64,000 nucleotides of DNA from Branchiostoma floridae (taxonomy: Eukaryota; Chordata; Leptocardii; Amphioxiformes; Branchiostomatidae). A model generated the notes under the pieces. That model worked only from the letters and a program-made list of their open reading frames with translations, was not told where the DNA came from and made no database searches. The stretch spans positions 21,258,864 to 21,322,863 of the forward strand of contig NC_049984.1 in assembly GCF_000003815.2 (NCBI RefSeq), written 5' to 3'. Below, piece by piece: positions 56,886 to 64,000 of this stretch. Each line of letters starts with the position of its first letter. Within the stretch, counting starts at the first letter, position 1. Position numbers and translations under genes: made by a program.

Positions 56886-58780
56886 AATATAATAATTGGA
56901 ATACATTACTTTTCTCATTATTTTGTCTGGTTTGCGGTTCCATAGAAAGAAGAAACATGCTTCAATACGTTTCAAGGCCCATTCAGGCGTTGTGATCATG
57001 GTCATATTATATATTATTTGAGAAACAGCTAATGTTTTAATGATCAGTACTTTGCCATAAAGTGTTAATTTGCGACTAAGCCATTTCAGAAGTAAATTTT
57101 CCAAGTTGTCTATTCTCTTTTCCCAGTTTAAGGTCTCACACTCGTCCTCTGACAAACTATAGTAAATTCCTAGGGATTTAATGGGTCTATTTGGCCAATC
57201 GATTCCGAAGGGAGTGTCTCTTCGTCCTCGATTGGCCCCAATCCACATAGCTTCACACTTTCTACTCCAACCACCTTACTTAAGTCATCTACAATCTGTA
57301 ATGCATTTTTAATAGAATCATCACCGTAAAGGGCAAGCGTTGCATCGTCTGCCACTTGACTTATCTTTAGTTCAAACACATCATCATTAATCTCGACATT
57401 AATACCCTTGACTGTACATGTATGTCGAATTTTAGTAGCAAGAGTTTCAACTACCAGGTTAAATAATAGAGCAGACAAAGGACATCCCTGTCTGATTCCT
57501 CGTTGCAGTTTGAAATAAGCAGATTGCCAACCAGCATTTATGATACAACTCTCTATGTCAGTATACATGGTCTTAACTATGGAGGTAAATGTTGGTCCAA
57601 AACCAAACTTGTCTAAGGTTCTTAGCATGAAATTCCAGTTTACGGAGTCGAAAGCTTTCTCAAAGTCTAGCCAGACGACTGCAGCGGGTTAGTTGTAAAA
57701 ATTGGAATAGTAAATAACGTCCTGTATGAGTCTCACATTTTGTCGAATAAATCTGGACTTAATGTAGGCGGTTTGGTCCTCAGATATCAATTTTGGAAGA
57801 AAGTCCTGCAGTTGTGTTGCTTGGACGACAGCTAATATCTTATAGTCGGTATTTAGCAAACTTATTGGCCTCCAGTTGGATAGGTCAGTCTTATCACCTT
57901 TTTTATAAATAAGTTTTAATAAGGCTCTTTTCTGTGTGAAAGACATTTGTTTTCTATCCCTTAAGCTTCTTTCAAGGATTCAAAGACCAGGTCTCCTATT
58001 TCTTTCCAGAATTTCAAGTAGAATTCAGCTGGTAAGCCGTCGATTCCTGGCGCTTTATTTTGCTTCATGTGTTTTAAGGCTAAAAAGCATTCATTTTTTG
58101 TTATTGGTTCATCAAGCAGAAGTCTATCCTCATCCGAAAGAGAGGGTACATCAACCGACTCAAGAAATGCGTCGATTTGTTCGTCAGTTGCAGGATTATC
58201 ACAACAATAAAGATTTTTGTAAAAAGTTACCTCCAAATCCAAAATTTCAAACGGATTTGTTTCCTCTCGGTTTTCAAACTTTAATTTAGTAAGGGTGTTT
58301 TGTTTTGAACGGGAGCTCTCAAGAGTGAAGAAATATTTATTTGACTTTTCCCTTTTTTCGACCCATTCGGCTCTAGATCTTACTTGTGCTCCTTTTGTTT
58401 TATATTCATATATGGTTTCTAATTTTGACTTAGCCTGTGCATATACATCAAGAACATCTTCATCTAACGTCTCATCTATCTCTTCTCAAGTTCTGTTAAC
58501 TGAGTTTCCAAGCGCACAAGGTCGTCATTCAGTTGGAATCCTTTTTGTCTAGAGAACTTATCCGTAAAGTCCTTAATCTTTTTTTTTGCAGATTTCCCAG
58601 AGCATTTGTTTCGATACATTACTGTCTTTGAACTATTTAACGACATCAATAAGAGTAGACTTAACACCATTAACATAGCAATCATCTGATAGGTGTGAGG
58701 TATTAAAACGCCACACTCCGGGTCCTCTAGTGAAATCTGTCAGTAATAACTTAAGATATATCGCTTGATGCACCTGCACC

Positions 58781-60005
58781 CCTCCCCACGTCCGTTTCAC
58801 CACCTCGCTCAAAGAGCTGCTCCTAATGATCTTAAAGGCTTCACTACCACCGTCCGACTCTCTCAGAAGTATACAGGGCACTTCTGAGACAACAAGAGAC
58901 ACCTATCCAATCCGGTATCTCAATAACTGCGAAAATATATCGAAACATGCCGCAGATCGTAGAACTAGAAGCATGTCTTCCTTAGAAGATTGACCTCTGA
59001 CCTCTGACCCATAGACAACTTGCCAAACAAGTAGGTTCGACTCCATTTCGTTTAAAAAATATTTTGTGGACGTACTGCCTTCGGATTTGTGCCTCACAGG
59101 TGAGAATATACTAGTACTAGTATCTATAGCACATTTTAGAACTGTCTGAACTGTCTATAGCCTCCACGCATAACAAATGATGCATGCTAACGATTGATTG
59201 ATAAAATGCTACATCACGATAAAGTACTAAAGACTAAATACTTTTGTTCAAAGAGAACACGAGCAGGTTTTTGGCGACGCCTCAGGGGCGAGCCTAATGT
59301 TTATAGTGTGCGACCGTTTGACAGGAATTCTAGGAATTCCGCAGGCATGCGAGGAATTTTTCTACGGGTATTCCCCAGGGAGTTTGTTTTTGTGTGTGAC
59401 CTTTAGTCTGTCTTGGGTATGGCGTATAATACGATGACGTGACCGATGTTATAAACCAGGAATTCATGTGTTAGATACTCGTTTCACCATCAAGTATACA
59501 GCACATTACATTCTTTAACAAATTACCCGATATTATGTATCGTTAGGGGAGAAAAGTGGGTCAGTCATATTTTTGGCTTGACCATTCGGCGTAATGATGT
59601 CGTGTATGTATGAGGATTGTTTTGTTTCGTTTGAAGGTTTTTATTTCATATCTTTCTGTTATATCATTTTGTATGGTTGTGTGACTCTTGATTCTTCCCT
59701 TTTTTTCATATTGCTGTGATGTTCATTTGGTTCCCAAACCATCGCGACAAAGGGGTGTACTTGTCAGTCGATTCTTCCTGTAACCTGGGGGTTGTCATGC
59801 CGGCGTTCACCTGTGGGGACAGATTGTGAGAGAGGATTGATATGAAGAATTTTTTGCAATAGTGATACTAACTTAGCAACTTTTGTATGTCTGGATCGGT
59901 AAAGTGTTGTTTTCTGTTAGTTACAGGCAGTCGGAAGTGATGTAAGGCATCAAAGTAATTCAGATATAATTTATAGCAAAAGTGATACATATTGAATTAC
60001 AACGC
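58781..60005. other. Non-coding stretch, no gene seen
   Basis: Short frames only; no domain or splice structure could be supported. Confidence 0.35.
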
Positions 60006-60560
60006 TTATATTGTCATGTCAAGTCAAAGTCCTTCCACTGGGGGAAAGGGTATCGGATGTAGCCATATCCGAGCAGGGATATTTGCGTATTTGTAACAAA
60101 TGCTAGCGAATGCAAACGGATTCGAGTTGGATCCCTAAAATATCCGAAATTTGGACTTTTGGGATCCGGAATGAAAAGACTCAAACATATCCCAAAATGA
60201 GATTTTCCACGGATGCGAAGTCGTTTTTTTAGGGATTTCTTCGAATACCTGGAATGATCGGATCGCAAAGAATCCCCAAACGGTATTTCCCTCGGATGCG
60301 AAGTCGTTTTTCAAAGGCTTTCTTCGAATACCTGGAATGAACGGTTCCCAAAACGGCCTTTGCCGCGAATGCGAAGTCGTTTTTATAGGATTTTCCTCGT
60401 ATATTTGGCATGGTCGGATCCTAAGAAATCCCAATGCGGCATTTGCCGCGGATGCGAAGTCGTTTTTTAGGGATTTCTTCGTATGATCAGATCATAAAGA
60501 ATCCAAAACGGGATTTTCTGCAGATACAAAGTCACTTTAATGAATTTTCCGCACATTTGA
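60006..60560. repeat. Tandem array of about 84 bp units with GCGAAGTCGTTTTT
   Basis: GGATGCGAAGTCGTTTTT-type phrases recur at about 60213, 60294, 60368 and 60451, each followed by TTTCTTCGAATACCTGGAAT or similar and GATCGGATC. The start shares ATCCG words with the CACTA-like ends and may belong to that superfamily. Confidence 0.7.
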
Positions 60561-61110
60561 CAAATCACAATATCATGTGTGCCCAATTACTTTCTTATAA
60601 AAGGCTTACACGATTTGAAATAGAAAAGAATGCACAGAATAATCTTATTCTAAACCAGTCCTGAGAAGAACTAAACGACGTAATGTCATCGAGGCCGAAT
60701 CCTGTCTGCCACATGATGTGTATACAGATACAATATTGCAACAAGAATGGGTTATACCAGGTATGTACAGAGAGTCCCTGTTATCTAATTATGTTAAGGG
60801 AAAGTTGAATCCTTTAACCGCCAATATCACATGACTTCTTATACTTCCAAATAGAATATAGGATCAAACGTGAATGCAATTTGACTTTTATGTAAATTCT
60901 ACGAATATCTGTACATGTTTCTATTACAAATCAAAGTCTTCGCGATGTCCAACTCTAAGGAATTTCCACATCCGGCTACAGGATACAGATAGTGAATCCA
61001 GCTTGTAAAGTACAAGTAACATGACTTATAGTATCAGTATGTACAGCTTCTCGCAACAGCACAAAGTCTCCTTTCTACTAGTGACAGTGCTTCGCTTCTT
61101 TTCAGGCTAG

Positions 61111-61209
61111 TTACGCCCTGATCCCTCCCAGCTCAATTCCTTCTGTGCCCTTCCTGTAGTCCAGTGTTCTCCCAGCTGTTGACACGGCCAGAGAATGTCG
61201 ACCCGCCTT
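61111..61209 (-). CDS. Unrecognised gene, terminal coding exon
   Basis: On the minus strand a strong acceptor (CTTTCTCTTTTCCAG) is followed by 33 codons ending in TAA (61113-61111). Residues include KAGRHSLAVSTAGRTLDY, then KGTEGIELGGIRA at the C-terminus. It joins the exon at 61858-61998 in phase 0. No domain is recognised. Confidence 0.6.
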   Translation of the reverse strand, partial: KAGRHSLAVSTAGRTLDYRKGTEGIELGGIRA

Positions 61210-61857
61210 CTGGAAAAGAGAAAGAATAATCCCATCAAATTTTGAGATAGCTAAAGCATCCATGTTTGATGGATGCGTCCGTCAAAGTTATTAGGATGTA
61301 TATGAAAAGAAATGGTGATTGGCTTGTTATACAACAGGAACAAATGCATCTGATTGTGGTATCGCCATTATCACCGTTACATTCCGCATTATCATACCAA
61401 AAAAGTCCCCCGGGAGGGCGCGGCAGAAACAGTCTAGTGTTGCATAATTAGTGACAAGGTGTGATCTGCTTCCCCGGCCGGACTTTGCATTGTGTACGAG
61501 ACGTCGCATATAAACAAACACGTAAACACCGTTGGAACAGAATGTTCCTATGCGAATAAATACCAGACTTGAGACAAACATATGTGTATACAAGTACTGT
61601 TTTGATGATGATTCAAATTTTTCCCAAATAAGTCAACAGTTACTCAGCAAGTATCATGCTTGTGACTTGTGTTTTGTAAGGCTCCGTTATGTCGTTTTCT
61701 GATAAGTTTCTGCAAGGACATCAGATGTAACGTCCTTGGTTTCTGTTCAGCCCAAGCATACCAAAAGCGCTACTAACTACTAGCCAACAAGGAATGTAGT
61801 CACAAAGACGAATTCAAAGCGGGTATTGTTTGGAAACAATCATTGTATAAAACATAC

Positions 61858-61998
61858 CTCGCCGTGATATCCGCAGGACAGTGATGTAAAATAGCTCCAG
61901 GACGCCGAACTACAAAACAGGGCTGGCTGTTTCAGTCCCTCGATCGCCGTCCCGTCCGTCGACTGCCACTTGAGTTTGGTCACCGCCTCAACATCACC
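61858..61998 (-). CDS. Unrecognised gene, penultimate coding exon
   Basis: On the minus strand 47 codons lie between an AG (CTGTAGTAG) and the donor GTATGT. The text is balanced and protein-like: GDVEAVTKLKWQSTDGTAIE, then LFCSSASWSYFT and LSCGYHGE. Two cysteines and several aromatics suggest a folded, possibly secreted or extracellular part. Upstream exons must lie beyond about 62000 and were not found before the window edge or the gap. Confidence 0.6.
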
Positions 61999-62240
61999 CT
62001 ACTACAGAAGTTCACACACGTGTGTACAAATCCATATCCCGAGTTCAACGTTTCAAAACTCAAAGTTTGAGGTACAAAAAGATTGCGGTCCTCACGGACA
62101 ACGCTGACTATCTCCGCTTTATTTTTAAACTGACTGATGTGCAGTCTGATTGGTCAGAGAGACAACGATTGGATTACCCACAACACACCGCCCCAATGTA
62201 CGGAGGCAAAAAAATACAGAGTCACATATTTAAGATATCC

Positions 62241-62323
62241 CAAGATTACCAACAATGCACTGCTCCAATGGAATCCCATCCACTGGAGCAATCCACTGGA
62301 GCAGTGCATTGTTGGTAATCTTG
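62241..62323. repeat. Perfect 27-bp inverted repeat with a 29-base loop
   Basis: CAAGATTACCAACAATGCAC at 62241 is the exact complement of GTGCATTGTTGGTAATCTTG ending at 62323; the match extends to 27 bases per arm. The loop repeats the phrase CCACTGGAGCAAT. Confidence 0.9.
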
Positions 62324-62539
62324 CCACGAATGCAGAAAAAAACCATTTCGCATCCTTACGAATCCGAGTATCCTGGTATCTAGCGTAACGTGGATTGTCT
62401 CACTTGTATTGACGTTACAAACTGTGGTGTCCGAGGTACAAAAAGGGGGAAAGATATGACCAATCTAAAAAATAAAATATATGCTCAAAAACAAGAGTGC
62501 TAGCCACGCATACATAAAAAGTAAGTATTCTTACGGAAG

Positions 62540-63043
62540 CTGTGTTAGCATCCGCCACGAAGTAAGTAAGCAAACGAATTCCGTGTTTGCATCCACCGCG
62601 AGTTTCTGATACCAACGAATGCGTTACGGATGTGTATGGGATCCGTGATTTTTGGTAATCTTTGGTATCCGTCAGCATCCGTCAGGATGTTAAAAATCTG
62701 TATCCTTGGTATTCGTCTGCATCTGAAGACTTTTCGCTGATAAACAAGAATCCTGACCACGTATTCTTTCGTTTGCGTTAAAAGTAAGTATCCATACGAA
62801 TACAATGTTTGAATCAGTTAGTGGCTTACAGATACTAACGGATCCGTGATTATAAGTAAGTATCCATAAGAATGCAGTGTTAGCATCCGTCACAAAGTAC
62901 TGAGTATATGTTTGTATCCACCGATGAGAGTTACGGATACCTACGAATGCGTTGCGGATGCAAGTGGGATCCGTCATTTTTTGGGATCCGTGATGGTTTT
63001 TGGGATCCGTCAGCATTTGTCAGCATACGTCAGCATCCGTCAG
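62540..63043. repeat. Degenerate array of GGATCCGT/GCATCCGT words up to a gap
   Basis: Short phrases (AGCATCCGTCA, GGGATCCGTGA, ACGAATGCGTTACGGAT) recur many times, and the last are perfect CAGCATCCGT repeats running into the N-gap at 63044. Probably a satellite or the subterminal repeats of a DNA transposon. Confidence 0.75.
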
Positions 63044-63172
63044 NNNNNNNNNNNNNNNNNNNNNNNNNNNNNNNNNNNNNNNNNNNNNNNNNNNNNNNNN
63101 NNNNNNNNNNNNNNNNNNNNNNNNNNNNNNNNNNNNNNNNNNNNNNNNNNNNNNNNNNNNNNNNNNNNNNNN
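63044..63172. other. Assembly gap (129 N) in the repeat array
   Basis: The array before it suggests the true length is uncertain. Confidence 1.
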
Positions 63173-63550
63173 TCAGAGAGTTGAAAATCGTGCGGAGTAA
63201 AAGTCACTGCATCACATCCAGTCACGTGTTATCGCGGAATAAACCATCCCAGGTGTGGGGGTGCCTCACATACAATTACACAGGATGTCCGTTCATCCTA
63301 TCACACTTGTGCTGCAATTGATTTTAGTCCATTCAACTGCTTTACGTTTTCTTACTATAAAGAACTGATATGAGCATATAGAAGCTCAAGTCATTATAAA
63401 CCAGTTACAATTATAGTAAAGCAATGAGTATCTGCTAAGGGTCATATCTGTAACAGTCCCGTAGCTGTTCCATATATAGGATCAACTTTAGTTTTGAAGT
63501 TCTACCGAATCCTCTGGAATCTTCCTTCGATTGCATAAACCATTACTAAA

Positions 63551-64000
63551 CTAGAGTTCGGCGACCTCATACCTCCATGAAAATCTAGAGCTTTTGTGAA
63601 TTTCATGCAATTGATTAACAAATTAACATAATCTATGAATGGTGTTATTCATCATTGAGTAACATATGCATGTCAAAATTCTAAAATCATTAATCAACGG
63701 GCGGTTTTGCAATTTTTACATAAATTATGCAAATTAGTTCCTCATTACCATATTTGGTTTCTGCTTATATTAGACCTATCATAATTAACAAGTGTTACGT
63801 TTATTGAGGTCCAGTTATTGCAAACAATGGAATTATACAATTCCCTCATTAATTATACAAATTAAGTTCTAATTTGCATAACATGCATACCATTATGAAC
63901 ATCTTTGCCCAAGCTACCTGCTTGCCTAAAATGATGCCAATCCGTCGTTCCTTTCTGCAGTTATCCTCTTTGGAGTGTCCTGACAAAAATGCCCCTGCAG
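63551..64000 (+). repeat. Family A repeat, 5' part of another copy
   Basis: It starts CTAGAGTTCGGCGACC like 14390 and follows that copy closely for 450 bases, including GCCCAAGCTACCTGC and TTATCCTCTTTGGAGTGTC, to the window edge. Confidence 0.85.

Larger units (their letters stand above)
54617..58780 (-). mobile_element. L1/Tx1-like LINE, ORF2 remnant with two insertions
   Basis: Minus strand, 5' to 3': the end of the endonuclease (GPGVWRFNTSHL), a linker with EKREKSNKYFF-type sequence, the RT (NKAPGIDGLPAEFY, YKKGDKTDLSNWRPISLLN, RGIRQGCPLSALLFNL, and VADDATLAL where FADD is usual), thumb (KSLGIYY, KLTLYGKVLIIKT), LPPFHRQVVLTW, GLIYVKDL, then KILYKILPCK, a CEIC ... HMFIEC knuckle, a stop at about 54726, and a poly-A tail (T-run 54617-54625). 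Several frameshifts are present. Two insertions (55160-55785 and 56425-56885) break it. Confidence 0.88.

Noticed and set aside
59029-59050. tRNA-like T-loop (GGTTCGACTCC)
   Set aside because: No acceptor stem, D-arm or anticodon arm can be paired around it.

Overview
The window reads as animal nuclear DNA, most likely from a lancelet (Branchiostoma, a cephalochordate). The evidence is small exons with GT/AG splice sites and matching phases, extracellular lectin modules on membrane anchors (C-type lectin, pentraxin, trefoil, Link), cytoplasmic tails with repeated PYAV and NPxY tyrosine motifs, and a very dense mix of degraded transposons. Three N-gaps (35877-36065, 36978-37077, 63044-63172) show a draft assembly. 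The species call is inference; the gene structures come from the sequence.

Genes. (1) Plus strand, 1-1756: the 3' end of a type I membrane receptor. It has a transmembrane helix, then, after an apparent one-base frameshift, a long tail with three PYAVxY motifs and 22 copies of an 18-residue unit containing one tyrosine. (2) Plus strand, 12333-19253: a type II membrane C-type lectin in five exons (tail with NPMY, transmembrane helix, coiled-coil stalk, six-cysteine lectin domain, tiny stop exon). The first exon is not identified. (3) Minus strand, 46262 down to 26591: a type II membrane protein assembled here exon by exon, with a tyrosine-rich tail, transmembrane helix, stalk, two-exon pentraxin domain, trefoil, two-exon Link domain and a tiny stop exon. 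All junctions have compatible phases except one uncertain stalk junction. (4) Minus strand, 61998-61111: the last two exons of an unrecognised gene that continues beyond the window.

The three receptors face the cell surface and share tyrosine motifs (PYAVxY in 1 and 3, NPxY in 2 and 3) despite opposite topologies. They may feed common phosphotyrosine or PTB-domain adaptors, as innate immune or cell-surface recognition receptors would.

Mobile DNA fills the rest. It includes an L1/Tx1-like LINE with two insertions (54617-58780), a Ty3/gypsy remnant holding a nested LINE (38480-40848), other LINE 3' ends, a 4.5 kb CACTA-like element in the lectin gene's large intron holding a nested 1.8 kb repeat, piggyBac-type TTAA elements inserted end to end, a mariner-like MITE, a 494 bp foldback element and several small MITEs. 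There are also tandem arrays: a 54 bp coding array at 584, hairpin units at 8499, 56 bp units at 10555 and about 57 bp units at 23505-25760. The stretches 1956-12300, 19254-26500, 46300-54600 and 58800-64000 are otherwise gene-poor.
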